Shown here piece after piece: positions 20,955 to 31,618 of a stretch of 64,000 nt of DNA (position 1 is the stretch's first letter; every line of letters begins with the position of its first letter). Made by a program: the position numbers and the translations under genes. Below the pieces are notes generated by a model. It worked only from the letters and a program-made list of their open reading frames with translations, did not search any database and was not told where the DNA came from. Origin of the DNA: Eutreptiella sp. 'Long Island Sound 2002' (Eukaryota; Euglenozoa; Euglenophyceae; Eutreptiales; Eutreptiaceae); NCBI GenBank assembly GCA_964036045.1, contig OZ038384.1, positions 25,473,000-25,536,999 of the forward strand, given 5' to 3'.

Positions 20955-23452
20955 ATGGGCACAAAGAAAGAGGACACCGACGTGAAGACAGCGCCTGAGG
21001 CACCAGCAAGGCCAGCACCTGGTGAACCTGGACCTGGACCTAGCGCCGTACCCTCGGAGCCCTTACATGGGCCAGTGGACGTGGCGGAGGATTCGTTGGA
21101 AGGACTCCAGTCGGCCTTCCGGGCCCTCTCAGTCGAGGAGGTGGTCACTCATCCTGTGAAGAGGAAGAGAGAGAGCGAGAAAGATGCTGAAGAAGGCATG
21201 GCAGACGAAGGAGAAGACCAAGGGCAAGACCTGACGAATGATCCTACCTTCGAAGGCGCACCAAGAGCTTCTGGCCTCCACGCATCACCCTCTCCTATAA
21301 CCACCACACTTCCAATTCCAGACGCAGCCGCTGCAACATCCACACCCATAACCAACCCGCCTATGGCAGAGGGCACAGGCTTTACTGGTATGCCTACCTA
21401 CCCTGCCTATGGTTTGGGCCCACGTACGACTGCGTTTCCTGAGGCAACTACTGCCAGTGAGCCGGTGACCTCCAGTTCTGCGCCGCGATGGTATGCGGCT
21501 GACTATCACCATCATCTACCCGCTACGGGAACCTATGTGGATGTTCCTGGGTATGCAACCTTGAGTGGGCTGAGGAGAGGACCTGAGTATCTTGGAGGCA
21601 GGAGTAGAGGACCGGGGAGATCCTCCAACAGGTCCCTGACGCGGTCGGAGATCAACGAGGTGCTCCGAGGAGCCACCTCTAAAATTGGTGGCGACCTCAC
21701 TCAAGAGATTCGAGAGAAACTGGAGCCCCTGATGATACCGCCCCAAGCGTCACCTACCACGGTGGGAGTGTCCCCCCATGGAGTACAGGCCAACCACCTG
21801 GTGGCAGGGCTGACAAACACCCTGGGGAGCGTGAGGAGCCGACCCATGCCGACCCCTGCAGCGATACCGAGAAGTCCTTTCGTACCGAGAATGGCCCAGC
21901 CGCCCAACAGCCACGTGACGAACTCTACGAGAGCCGAGCTGGACCGGCTGGGGCAGACAGCCTTGAAGGCAATGGTGGACGTGGAGCCTTATGGCTCTAG
22001 TGATCTAGGCGGAAACCCCTCCGATGATGAGCCGCCGTCTATGACTTCTGCTTCGCCCTCGGAGGACGATGACCCGGAGGACCCCAAGAACCCAAGTGGG
22101 AAGAAGAAGAAGAAGAAGAGGAAGACCCGACGCCCTGAGGGACGCAGGTCTCAGGAGGCGAAGGCTATTGCCACCTCCAAGATCGTGGTGAACCTGCCTG
22201 AGTTCACAGGCAAGGACCTCAGCGAGTTCGCTGAGAACTTTGGCCGATTTCTCCGATTGACCGGTCAAACCCACGCTAGTGGACGGGTCGAGTGCAATCT
22301 GCTCCTGCAGTGGTGCAAGACCAAGTACCTGGAGAAGAAAGTCAAACAGATCGTGACTAAGTCCGCCACCTTTGCCGATGTGTTGGTTGCCTTGGAGAGG
22401 CAGTACCCGACCTATGAAACCGACCTCTCCATCAGGGCGAGATCCAGAACCTGCCCGTGCTGCCAAACAACCCCAAACCTAGCAGGGTCCCTGAGCTGTT
22501 GGCTGACCTGGATCACTGGGCTGGACGATCAACGCCCGGTTCCTACAGCAGCGACGACCTGATGTTCTGGTTGGTGGCTAAGCTCCCTCGAGAGCTGTGG
22601 GACAAGTGCCGTTCAACGGCAGAGCGCAAGGCTAGTTCCCTCCGCTACGAGGATCTATGTGTGCTACTCCTGGAGCTGGCGCTGGAGAAAGAGAGCGACC
22701 AGCACCTGAACAACTACCGTCCTGGAGGTGGAGGTTCTGGAGGCCATGGCAAAGGGTACCAAGGGTCCAGACCTGGGCAGGGGACTACCCCGAAACACGC
22801 CCACGCCCGTATCATGGAGAATGTCAAGGAGCTCTTCTGGTGTGATGCCAGAGACGAGCAGGGCCACCTGCAGCACGCCCCTGACTGCGAGCAGCGAGAC
22901 TGCTTCGTAGTCCAGGGGAAGCAGCAGGAGAAGAACACCGGCGCCAAAGCGAAGCTGCCGGATCATTACAGGTGCACCATCACGTGTGCCTTCTGTGGAA
23001 AGAGGAAGCACTACGAGGATGAGTGCTACCATAAGCAACGCCTATCGGCGAAGCTTAAGGGTGAAGATCCTGGCAAAGGCTCAGGCAAAGATGGAGGCAA
23101 AGGCAAAGCCAACGACTCCGGCAAGGGCAAGTCGAAAGGACGTGGGCAAGGGCAAGACAAGAGTCAAGGTGGACGAGGAGGAGGCGCTAACCACCAGCCA
23201 GACAAGCACAACAAGAACACGGACAAGAACGGAGGCAACCCCAACCCGAATCCAGGGGGGAACTGCGAGCCCTCTGGAGGGCAGTCTGGTCCTACCACAC
23301 GCTCACAGACGCAGGCCCAGAAAGAACAAGGGGCCAAGCGGGAGCACGAAGGTGGTGATGACGGCAACGCTCAGAAGAGAAGCCGTTTCATGAGAATGGC
23401 CCGCAAATTGCGGAACAAGGGGTTCGAGGTGAACTGTCCCGCAGAGTTCTGA
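20955..23452 (+). pseudogene. Gag of element A2, one frameshift
   Basis: Starts with ATG in GAGGATGGGC, 80 bases after the primer-binding site. The N-terminal ~190 residues are Pro/Ala/Glu-rich and disordered. The part shared with A1 begins near YVDVPGYATLSGLRRG. It contains a Lys/Arg run (KKKKKKRKTRRPEGRR), the capsid-like domain (NLPEFTGKDLSEFAENFGRF onward) and a CCHC zinc knuckle at about 22,986-23,027 (CAFCGKRKHYEDEC), then a Gly/Lys/Asn-rich tail. A one-base deletion near 22,438 relative to A1 breaks it into two overlapping frames. It ends at TGA 23,450-23,452; Pol continues in the same frame. About 832 residues if intact. Confidence 0.85.
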
Positions 23453-23815
23453 TGGGGTTGCTCCGGTGGCACCCAAGACCTGGTGTTTTGGGTACGTATC
23501 CGACTAGGGGGACGCGAATACCTGGGGGTATTGGATACTGGCGCCACCATATCTATAGTGGCAAAGACAATTTTACCTTGTGGGAGCCTGAAGAACACCA
23601 TGACCACCACGGCTATACAAACGGGGGATGGACATGTGGTGCACAGCTGCGGGGACTGTGAAGTGAAGGTACCTATGGGCTCCCGGACTATCGCCCATCC
23701 GTTCTATGTGATGGACACTGAGGCCTTCGACTTTGTATTGGGGACTGACTTCTTCGTGCAGCACTCCCTGATACAATCCCTGACGCTGCAAGCGCCCTAC
23801 CTCCTCTACGTGGAC
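23453..23815 (+). CDS. A2 aspartic protease (start of Pol)
   Basis: Continues in the Gag frame after the TGA with no ATG nearby, so it would be made by readthrough. Active site LDTGATISIV with Asp-Thr-Gly-Ala at 23,534-23,545. The second half has FDFVLGTDFF, the Ile/Leu-Gly-x-Asp motif that closes retrotransposon proteases. Retropepsins act as dimers to cut Gag and Pol in the particle. All key residues are present here, unlike in A1. Confidence 0.8.
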
Positions 23816-24277
23816 CACGGCAGTGGCAGAGAGTCTGTGCCACTGGAGCAGTCGGAACATACCTCGAGTTACCTGAGGCTATCGAAGGAGGAGCCCTCGA
23901 ACATGATGGCGGCCTCCAAAACTGAGGACTATCAACTATTGGGGGAAGTCCTAGACCAAGGTCTGAAGGAGTTGGGTTACTCTAGAGAAGACCTGAGTGT
24001 GGAGTTGTTCGCCAGCGACACGCAGCATGTACTGGACCTTTACTGCAGCGAAGAGAAGAACTGCAGCTACAAATTTTACTGGCCCTCTTTCGGGATGGCC
24101 TACGGGAACCCCAGGTTCAGTGAACTGGGGAAGGTCCTGACCAAGGTTGCCTTGGAACGTTCCCGTATGGTCCTGTGTTCCCCCGATTGGGGAGCCCATG
24201 GGGGCAACGAGTACTGGCGAAACCTCCTGGACAGGCTGACTATCAGCTCTGTTCGGTTACCTGATGAGGCCATCTAG
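23816..24277 (+). CDS. A2 methyltransferase-like (Dam/DIRS-type) domain
   Basis: In frame with the protease. The stretch runs VELFASDTQHVLDLYCSEEK (LFAS at 24,004-24,015), then FYWPSFGMAYGNPRFSEL with Asn-Pro-Arg-Phe at 24,107-24,118, ERSRMVLCSPDWGAHGG and YWRNLLDRL. The pattern 'D/E-L-F-A-S ... N-P-P/R-F ... R-x-x-V/M-V/L ... P-x-W' is that of the Dam-like methyltransferase module described in DIRS-type retrotransposons, where N-P-P-F is the catalytic DPPY-type motif. Here the second Pro is Arg, so activity is doubtful. The segment ends at TAG 24,275-24,277, a Tyr codon (TAC) in A1. Family assignment is by pattern only. Confidence 0.5.
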   Translation, partial: HGSGRESVPLEQSEHTSSYLRLSKEEPSNMMAASKTEDYQLLGEVLDQGLKELGYSREDLSVELFASDTQHVLDLYCSEEKNCSYKFYWPSFGMAYGNPRFSELGKVLTKVALERSRMVLCSPDWGAHGGNEYWRNLLDRLTISSVRLPDEAI

Positions 24278-24691
24278 GTGCCTCTGGGGCGTAAGACGCC
24301 TATTGGGAAACCCGGATGGGGGAGTATGCTCAGCGTGGTGGACGGAGGTCTTACCTCCATCCCCTGGGAGGATCTGGACCCGAGTCTGGTCCAGGCTATA
24401 CAACGAGAAAGCGATGGACTCGCCTTGGGTGACTTGAGGGATCGACTACGACCTCAAGATGCTATTGAGACTACACCCGGAGGAAATGAGTACGTTGTGA
24501 CTGACACCAACGCCCCCAACTCTCCCTGCCATGTACCTGTTCCTGATGGAGTCTCTGAGTGTGGACTATCTGAGCTACCTAGCTCTATCCACTCAGATGA
24601 CGAAACTGAGCACGACGCCCTCTTCGTGCAGACCTGTGTGCAGGAAGTGGAGAACGCCTAGTACGTCGCCCCACTCAAACCCCTACTCTCC
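24278..24691 (+). pseudogene. A2 acidic linker between methyltransferase-like domain and RT
   Basis: Same frame as the protease and RT, bounded by TAG 24,275-24,277 and TAG 24,659-24,661. It reads VPLGRKTPIGKPGWGSMLSV then an Asp/Glu/Ser-rich stretch (SSIHSDDETEHDALFVQTCV). The corresponding A1 sequence is open across both sites, so the two TAGs are private to A2. No known domain. Confidence 0.6.
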
Positions 24692-27484
24692 ATGAGGCCG
24701 GAAGACCCCGTGGACGAAGAGCTGGACCCTCGATCCAGGCTAAGGGAGTATGTGGACTCCAAGAGGAAGTTGGTGGCGAAAAAGCTATGCTATGCTAAGC
24801 CTACCCGCAGCTCATGGCCACTGAAGCAAGGACGTATGGGAGATCTATCCCAATTGAAGGAGGACCTCGAACAGAAGATCACCACCTGGCAAAGGGAGGT
24901 AGATCTTAAGCTCATGAAGAGCGTGTGGGGCGCCCATGTGAGGACCCCAGAGGAGGACGACCTCTCGGAGGAATGTGTATGTGAACCCCCTCGAGCGTGC
25001 CTATGTTGCCATCGTCCACCGGAGATGGTTGAACAAGACCTTCTATATGCCTACCAAGGGTTGAAGGACACTACCAAGGGCGAAGAGTCGGTGGAGGATC
25101 ACCTCCCGACGTCTATTACTCAGGGGGCAAGCAACTTACACTCTGACGAGGAGATGGAGGACAAGATCAAGCTATTGGACCCGCGGGTGCAGAAGCTTAT
25201 AAGGGCCTATCTGGAGGTGTTCGGAGAACTACCCCCTCCAGCCTCTTGTGACAAGCTGGTACAGATGGACCTCAAGCTGACACCTGAGTTCGTTGGTCAC
25301 AAGATCCCGAGGAGACCCTATCCAGCTCCTAAAGAGCAGGCCGACGAGATTGGGCGACAGATACAAGAATGTATCGACGCTGGCCTAGTCCTGGAGTACA
25401 AGGACAGGGACTACCCCCTACACTGCAGCTCCTGTTTCCTGGTGGCTAAACCTGGGTCTACCGCCAAACGGCTGGTAGCGGACTACGGAGAGCTGAACAA
25501 GAAAACGTTGAACCACTCAGGGTCCATTCCCAATATGGAGTCTACCCTGGAGAAGATAGCCTCCTGTCGCTACAAGACCAAGATGGACAAGAGGAGCGGA
25601 TTCTCGCAACTGGACCTGACGCCCAACGCTCAGGAGCTACTGGCCTTCATCACCCCTCAGGGGGGGGGTTTCAAGTGGAAGGTCATGCCATTTGGCGTGG
25701 CCAACGCACCCGCTCTATTCCAAGAGCTGATGAACAAGATCTTGTCCATCCTACGAAGGAGACCTAAGGTGCAGGAGCTTATATCCCGTCGGGCCCAGAT
25801 GGAAGCTCACATCGACGATGTATGCCTCGAGACCAATACCCAGGAGGACCACCTAATCCTCTTGGGTGAGTTCTTTGCGGTCTGCCAGGAGAACCACACA
25901 CGACTCAAGCTGGAGAAGTGTGAGTTCATGCAGGAGACCATGCAGTACGTGGGGTTTGACGTTGGCTATGGGTGGTGGACCCCAGCGGCCTCTAAGGCCA
26001 AACCCCTGATGGATGCTAAGGTACGACACGAAGACCCCAAGAAAGGACTTAATGATGTACGTAGTTTCATTGGGGCGTGCAACTTCTATCGCCGCCATAT
26101 CAAAAACTTCACCTACACCAGCGCCATTCTGACGGACTTGATCAAGAAGAGTACTACTTGGCGCTGGGGCCCACAAGAGCAACAAGCGTTTGACGAGCTC
26201 AAAGACAAGGTGGCCAACGCTAAGTGCTTGGGCGTGCCTAGGGCACAAGGGGAGATTATCCTGGTGACTGACGCCAGCAATGTGGGCGGTGGTGGCACGT
26301 TGTTCCAATGGCAAGCACTAGAGAAGGAGGAGGTCGACTCGGCCATTTCTGAATGGGGGATGGAAGGTCTCAACCAAGATGGAACCCTCAAGCATAGATA
26401 CCCTGACGACAAGTGGGTCCTAGTACCTCCCGGCCACTGGAACTGGAAATGGAACCAGGCCAGGGGGAACTACTCCACTTACGAGCAGGAATTGCTTGCG
26501 GGTATGCTAGTGCTATCCTCACAAGCACGACTGTTGGGGAGTAACCCTGTGGTCTGGCTGTGCAACGAAGAACCGGTCCGCAGTTTTCAGAAGGGCCTCC
26601 CACCTGAGAAGGCCAAGCTACGGCGCTGGTGGACCTACCTCAGTCAAGTACGGCTGACGGTAGACCATATCCGGGGAGTGAAGAACGAGTGTGCAGACTA
26701 CATTAGCCGCAACAACTTCGACGCCCTGATTGGTACCCGGTCTGAAGCGCTGGCTAAGGAGGTGTTCAGCCGTATGGACGTCCACTCCGACCTCAACATG
26801 ACTATGATACGCCCCCTGGTTGGACTCCAACAATCGGAGTACCTGAAGGAGTTTGGGGATATCTACAAGCGCCTGGAGAAACGCCTTGAACCCCTCCTGG
26901 TCAACCAAGATCAGTGGAAGAGGGACAAGAGCTACCTCTGGCACAAGGACTGCATTGTGGTGCCTAGTGACAAAGTCCCAGCGCTGCTGAAGTGGACCCA
27001 TGAGTCTAGCGGTCATGTGGGTGCTGACCGTACCCTGAGGCTGTTCAAGCAGTGGTTCCACACTACGTGGACTGACGACCAACTGCGGAAAACCCTCCAG
27101 CCTATCGTGGACAAGTGCCCGTGCAGGTCCTGCAAACCAGGGGATATCAGGGACAGAGGTCTCTACTCGACCCTGCCCATCCCTCACTGTGCTAACAGTG
27201 TTCTATACGTGGATTACACGGAGATGCCGAAGTTTGGGGGCTATGACTTCGCCCTCGTGGTGACCTGTGGGTTGACCAGGTTTACCAGGGTGTTCCCATG
27301 TACCAAGCACATTACCGGGGAGGAGACTATCAAGATACTCCTGGAGGAGTTGTTTTGTGCCTATGGGGCGCCCAAGGAGATCAACTCCGATGAGGACGTA
27401 CGAGTACGCTCAGATACCGGTTGGTACAAGAGGGTCCTAAGATCCCTCAATGTCCAGGTGTCTACGGGGATTCCCCCTATGTGA
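24692..27484 (+). pseudogene. A2 reverse transcriptase, RNase H and integrase core
   Basis: 930 codons without a stop, the longest intact retroelement frame in the window. RT: KRLVADYGELNKKT, KMDKRSGFSQLDL (first catalytic Asp), MPFGVANAPALFQELM, HIDD at 25,808-25,819 (catalytic Asp pair), LKLEKCEF. RNase H: ILVTDASNVGGGGTLFQW, TYEQELLAGM, KNECADYISR. Integrase: zinc-binding HESSGHVGADRT ... CPCRSC, catalytic Asp in LYVDYTEMPKFGG and in EINSDEDVRVRSD. It ends prematurely at 27,484 because about 20 bases present in A1 (between the second catalytic Asp and the catalytic Glu) are deleted, shifting the frame. Confidence 0.9.
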
Positions 27485-28259
27485 GCGACAGATCCGTGTC
27501 CTGAAGGAGAATGTACGGATATGGTGCAAAACTGAACGCACCAGAGACTGGGTGAGACTACTCCCCATCATATCCTTGATGATGAACTCCCAAGAGAGTT
27601 CAGCTACTGGCTACTCGCCCCATGAGCTATTCCTAGGGCATCCAGCATGGTTCCTGCATGCCCCCTATCCAGAGGAAAACCATTCTTCTGTGGGTGAATG
27701 GGTCCAAGAGCAACAAGCGAAGGTGGACAAGACCAAGGCTATGCTTCAGAGAGTGAGGGAGCGTCAGTGGAACAAGAAGAACAAGTACCGAGTATCGGCC
27801 ACCTACCAAGAGGGGGACTGGGTGCTGGTGCACCACAGTCGACTACCCGCCTGGCCACGCTCTACCAGCGATGACCCATACTTCGGGCCGTACAAGATTC
27901 TATCAGTGGATGGACACCGTATCACCGTGCGGTGTTCTCCCCGTCTAGGGGGGACCCTGGTGTGCGCTGCTCATCACCTGAAGCGCTACTATGATCTTGA
28001 AGACCTCTGTGGGGAGGAGTGGGAGCTGAACAACGAGGAAATCGCCGTCCTAGACCTGCAAGGGGCTGCCAGCCCTATGGAAGTTGAAGGGGAACTCCCC
28101 GACATGAACGCCGAGGAGATGGCTAAGGAGGGCTTCTACCTGGTGAAGTCTGTCCTACGCCACCGCTATCGCCAGGGTTGGCGCTTCCTGACCCTCTGGG
28201 AAGGGGTTGGAGTCGTGGTTTGGAGGCCACCTGGGAACCCTTCTCTGCGTTTGTTCTGA
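27485..28259 (+). pseudogene. A2 integrase C-terminus and broken chromodomain
   Basis: Downstream of the 20-base deletion the frame resumes with LCERQIRVLKENVRIWC (catalytic Glu), EGDWVLVHHSRLPAWPRS and the GPY/F motif DDPYFGPYKILSVDG. The chromodomain begins GFYLVKSVLRHRYRQGWRFL and TLWEGVG, but at about 28,212 the sequence departs from A1 (VVVWRPPGNPSLRLF, stop 28,257-28,259), so the last strand and helix of the chromodomain are lost from this frame. The missing helix sequence is still visible in another frame (28,260-28,370). Confidence 0.8.
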
Positions 28260-28473
28260 CTGAGGGACGCCCAAACTCAGTTCTGGTTGACTACTTGTCC
28301 CAAAACAACCTTGGTGAGTTGCTGAGGCTCGCTGAGACGCTTGCCTCAAAGACTAAAGCTAGGGACTGAACCTTACCCCTGAGTGTGCTACGTATGTCTG
28401 TGTGTGTCTCACTTCTCTCCCGGGCGTGGCTCCCGGAGATTGGGCTTTGCTGATGTCGGACCGAAGGTCCTAG
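27948..28473 (+). repeat. 526-bp direct repeat flanking LINE-C, left copy
   Basis: Matches 31,786-32,311 base for base apart from one difference that I can see (codon ATC against ATG at 28,039-28,041 and 31,877-31,879). It begins at the six-G run GGGGGGACCCTGG and ends at GGTCCTAG. It covers the integrase end, chromodomain and 3' untranslated start of A2, including A2-specific mutations, so the second copy was made from the first. Confidence 0.85.
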
Positions 28474-30490
28474 GTAGGTAGGTAGGTGCGTGCACTCGGT
28501 CGTGGAGAGGCGCCCCATGGTTCCCCCTGGCGTCGCCCCTGTGACGAACAGGAAGAGGCTTCGCGCGTGAAGAGGGGAGGCGGCTTACTTCCCGCTAGAC
28601 CTGACTGTTGGCCCCCAACAAAGCGGCCCCGGGCTACGCCGGGAGGGCTGATCGCCGCCAGCGTGACATACTTGTCTCGCCGGGAGGGTGTGCCCCCGTG
28701 CTTGCGCACGTCCCCTCCTTTGGGCGGAACCCTAGGGGTTCACCGGACTTCCTGGCGTATCCCGTTCCCAAGGCGTGCATGCACGTTCCTGGTACTAGGG
28801 TTCCGAGGCGCTTGGGTGTCGCACGCTCCGCCTCGAGTCCCAAAGCAGCGCAGGCCTTAGGATGCAGCCTTACCCCCGGGCTCCGGATCTCGTTTGGCCG
28901 GGTCACCTGCATGGCACGGGCTGCCTCAGTGCCCGGGCTGTGGGCACTGGGTTTCCTACTGTTGTGTGGTGTTTGTGTTTGGGTCCGGTTGGCGGTTGGG
29001 TGCGGGTTTTGTTAACCCCGTCTGTCCTGGCTGGGGTTTAGGGTGGGTGTTTTTGGGCTCGATTTGTGGTGTTGTCCCCCTAGTGTCGGCTATTTGTGGT
29101 GTTCGTGGTTGGGCTTCGGTTTCGGTCTGCTTTTGGGACGTGTGTGGTTTCGTGGGCGCCCCGCTTGCCCCCCGCCGTTTCCGGTTCCGGCGCGCGGTGT
29201 GGGCGTGTGTGCCGGGCCCGGGTCTCGCCTGTGCCCAGTCCGTCTTGGCTGGGTTGTCGGGGTGTGTTTTTTTTTTTTTTTCTTTTTGCTTTGGTTTTTT
29301 CTTTTCTTTTTTTTTTTTTTTTTCTGGGCTTTGTGGTCGCTGTCCCTCCATCCCCTTTCTTTCGGGCTGGGCTGGTGGCTCTCTTTTTTTTTTTTTTTTT
29401 TTTTTCTGTCCCTTTTCCCCGTGGTCCGCTGTTACTGGCTTGGTGTTGCCGGTTTTGGGTGGGTGGTTCGCCTGTGCCTCTGCGGGGGTCCCCCCCCTTT
29501 TTTTTTTTTTTTTTTTTTCTGGGGGGGGGGGCCTGGCCGCCTGTGGTGGTGTTGGCGGGTGGTTGGGCGGCTGTGGGCTGTTTTCGTGCCTTTTCCCCTT
29601 CCCCCCTCCTTTTTTTTTTTTTTTTTTTGGGGGGGGGGGGGCTTGCCTGTTCCTCCCTCTGCCTTCCCTGGGCTGGCGCACGCACTGGCCTGTATTCAGT
29701 GTTGTCTTCCGGGCTGGTGTTTTCAGTTGCGTTCTGTGTGGCCATGTTCCGGCCCCATGGGTCGGGTGGGCTCTGTACACTGTGGGCTCGGCGCTCCTTC
29801 TTGCTGGGTTAGGTCCTGGCTCTGCCGGCTGGGCGGCTGCGCCAGGCGGCTGCTTGTGGTTTTGGGTTAGGGGGCTGGGGTTGCTTGTGTCCTTACCCCT
29901 CCGCGGTGCCGGCTGTAATCTTCTGGGTGGTCCGTCACCGTTGTCGCCTGGCGCTCTGTGGTCCCGTGTGTGGCCTGTGGTGCCGGTGTGTGGCGTGGTG
30001 GCGCGGCGCCTTCCCGGGTGTGCGGTGGCTGGCTTCGGTTAGTCCCTCAGGTTAGGGTCAGTTGTGTCGTGTTGTGCCGCTCTGTGCCGCGTCGCGTCGC
30101 GTCGTGCTGTGGTGCGTTGCTCTGTGGCGCGCTGTGGTGTGGTGTGCCGTGGTCTCGCGTGGTGCCGCGGTGGGTCAGTGGAGGTCAGCCTGGCCTGTGT
30201 GGGTCGGTTAGGTCTTCGGGAAATTCTGCTGAATGATCACGGTGTCCTTGGGGCGTGCACACTGACTCTCACCCATGGACTCAATCTTCACCGGGCCTCG
30301 CAGACAGGCAGGTGTACTCGGGGTGTAGGAAAAGCGTTCCTTCTCCAAGGCAGACAAACAGACATCAGGAGTCGGACGGTGGAGGTGGCTTCCGAACGCT
30401 GTTTGAGTGGCGAATGGCTTTCACTGCAGCTCGGCTGCGCTGGCAGGGTCCGGGTCGGTGCCGCCGGTAGGGATGAGCTCACACTGTAGG
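28474..30490. other. LINE-C 3' region with repeated T-runs and G-runs
   Basis: No supported gene. Homopolymer T-runs of roughly 14-22 bases lie near 29,267, 29,307, 29,384, 29,498 and 29,610. The last two are followed by runs of 12-13 G (29,520 and 29,629) and preceded by C-runs. Open frames across this stretch are low-complexity artefacts (poly-Phe or poly-Lys). The T-runs are A-runs on the LINE-C sense strand. Confidence 0.5.
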
Positions 30491-30491
30491 G

Positions 30492-31262
30492 TCAGGGGGA
30501 TGTCCATATCTCCGGTGCTGGACTGCTGGGGTCCGGGGCATCGGTAGTATCCTTGGTACTTCCAGTCTTCACGGCGCTCGGAGATGGCGTTGAAGGGGGG
30601 CACCGTCCAGCAGCACCAAAGCCTTCGCGATCGATCACAGCGTTTCGCTTCCCCTTGCGATGCTCGATATTCATCATGGACGGGATCGGTGCGCCGCCGC
30701 AGTGCCATTCCTCCACTGGACGCAACAGGTTGGTGACGGACGCCCTCACGGACGTGAGACCAGCCGAGATCAAGCCCCCGTAGCAATACTCTGCGTCAAA
30801 CCGCGACGGTAGCGCAGCCCGGCCCTTATAGCCCATGGTGTGGTCGCGTGACGGTCCGTGGGGTTGCCCTCCCTGGGGGCCTGTGCCTTGGTCTCGTGTC
30901 CTCTGGGGCTGTCGTGGTGCCCTTTTCCTCCGTGTCTTGGTCCCCGTTCCCGTTCCTTCCTGGTTCTTGGGTGGTGTCCTGACCCCATGTGGTGCCGCTT
31001 CCGGCGCCCTGTCCCTGCGTGTGCCTGCCCTCACTTGGGGTCCTTCCGTGCCCTCTTGCCTGTGTGGTCCTTGGTGTCCCTTGCCCTTCCCTTGCCCTTG
31101 TCCTGCCCCTTCCTGGTGTGGTGGTGGTGGGAGGGGCGGGGTGGGGAGGGGGCGCCGGTGGCCCAGGCTTGGGGGTGGGTGGCCTGGAGCCACCGGCGGA
31201 GGGCTTGGGGGGTGTAGGGGGGGCGGAGGCCCTGGACCGCATCGCGGAGGAGGGCCTCCCAT
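30492..31262 (-). CDS. Proline/lysine-rich ORF of LINE-C
   Basis: 256 codons overlapping the 3' half of the SR-rich ORF in another frame. The first 130 residues are low-complexity (Pro, His, Gly, Lys). The end is more protein-like (RFDAEYCYGGLISAGLTSVR, then LLRPVEEWHCGGAPIPSMMN). I recognise no domain. It could be the continuation of the SR-rich ORF after a frameshift, or chance. Confidence 0.25.
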   Translation of the reverse strand: MGGPPPRCGPGPPPPLHPPSPPPVAPGHPPPSLGHRRPLPTPPLPPPPHQEGAGQGQGKGKGHQGPHRQEGTEGPQVRAGTRRDRAPEAAPHGVRTPPKNQEGTGTGTKTRRKRAPRQPQRTRDQGTGPQGGQPHGPSRDHTMGYKGRAALPSRFDAEYCYGGLISAGLTSVRASVTNLLRPVEEWHCGGAPIPSMMNIEHRKGKRNAVIDREGFGAAGRCPPSTPSPSAVKTGSTKDTTDAPDPSSPAPEIWTSP

Positions 31263-31618
31263 GCCGCTTGCGGCATGATGGCCTCCGGGGCGGCCTCATT
31301 GGGGTTTGCGGGGGTGCGGGTGCGCACCTCCTCGAAGGTATGCACCGTGTGTACCCCTCTGTGTCTTCCCGCTCCCCCGGCCCATTTCACCCAGCGGCGG
31401 AGCTCCTGCAGAGCGGAGGGAGACCACCAGGCGAGGTAGGCGGGGGCCCGGGGGGGGGAGGGGTCCGTGCCTGGGGTCCTGGAGCGGCGGGGGGAAGATG
31501 TGGACCTGCGGTGGTGGCGGGGGTGGCGGTGCCCGGGGGAGCGGGAGCGGCGGCGGCGGGGGCTGGGGGTGGAGGACGGGTACGGGCGGAGGGGGGAGCG
31601 GGAGGGGGAGGTGGACAT
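31031..31618 (-). CDS. SR-rich ORF1-like protein of LINE-C (195 aa)
   Basis: Begins MSTSPSRSPLRPYPSS and is strongly basic and Ser/Arg/His-rich for 60 residues. A short globular-looking part follows (AWWSPSALQELRRWVKWAGG, AAWEALLRDAVQGLRPPYTP), then a Lys/Gly/Arg tail (RKGQDKGKGRARDTKDHTGK). It lies 170 bases from the 5' end of LINE-C, where ORF1 of a LINE would be. Role as an RNA-binding ORF1-type protein is inferred from composition and position. The start codon lies in a tandem unit repeated just upstream. Confidence 0.4.
   Translation of the reverse strand: MSTSPSRSPLRPYPSSTPSPRRRRSRSPGHRHPRHHRRSTSSPRRSRTPGTDPSPPRAPAYLAWWSPSALQELRRWVKWAGGAGRHRGVHTVHTFEEVRTRTPANPNEAAPEAIMPQAAWEALLRDAVQGLRPPYTPQALRRWLQATHPQAWATGAPSPPRPSHHHHTRKGQDKGKGRARDTKDHTGKRARKDPK

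Larger units (their letters stand above)
20070..28473 (+). mobile_element. Ty3/gypsy chromovirus A, copy 2 (A2), main part
   Basis: Element A2, inserted in LINE-D. It comprises a truncated 5' LTR (20,070-20,856), primer-binding site, complete gag, pol and 3' untranslated region. It is interrupted at 28,473 by LINE-C and resumes after a 526-bp direct repeat at 32,312 with polypurine tract and 3' LTR, which is itself split by element B (32,407-34,222 and 51,466-52,407). About 2 kb of the 5' LTR's upstream part is missing. Confidence 0.85.

Noticed and set aside
28894-30042. Long plus- and minus-strand ORFs rich in Phe, Gly or Lys
   Set aside because: They are translations of T, G and A runs; low complexity with no conserved content.
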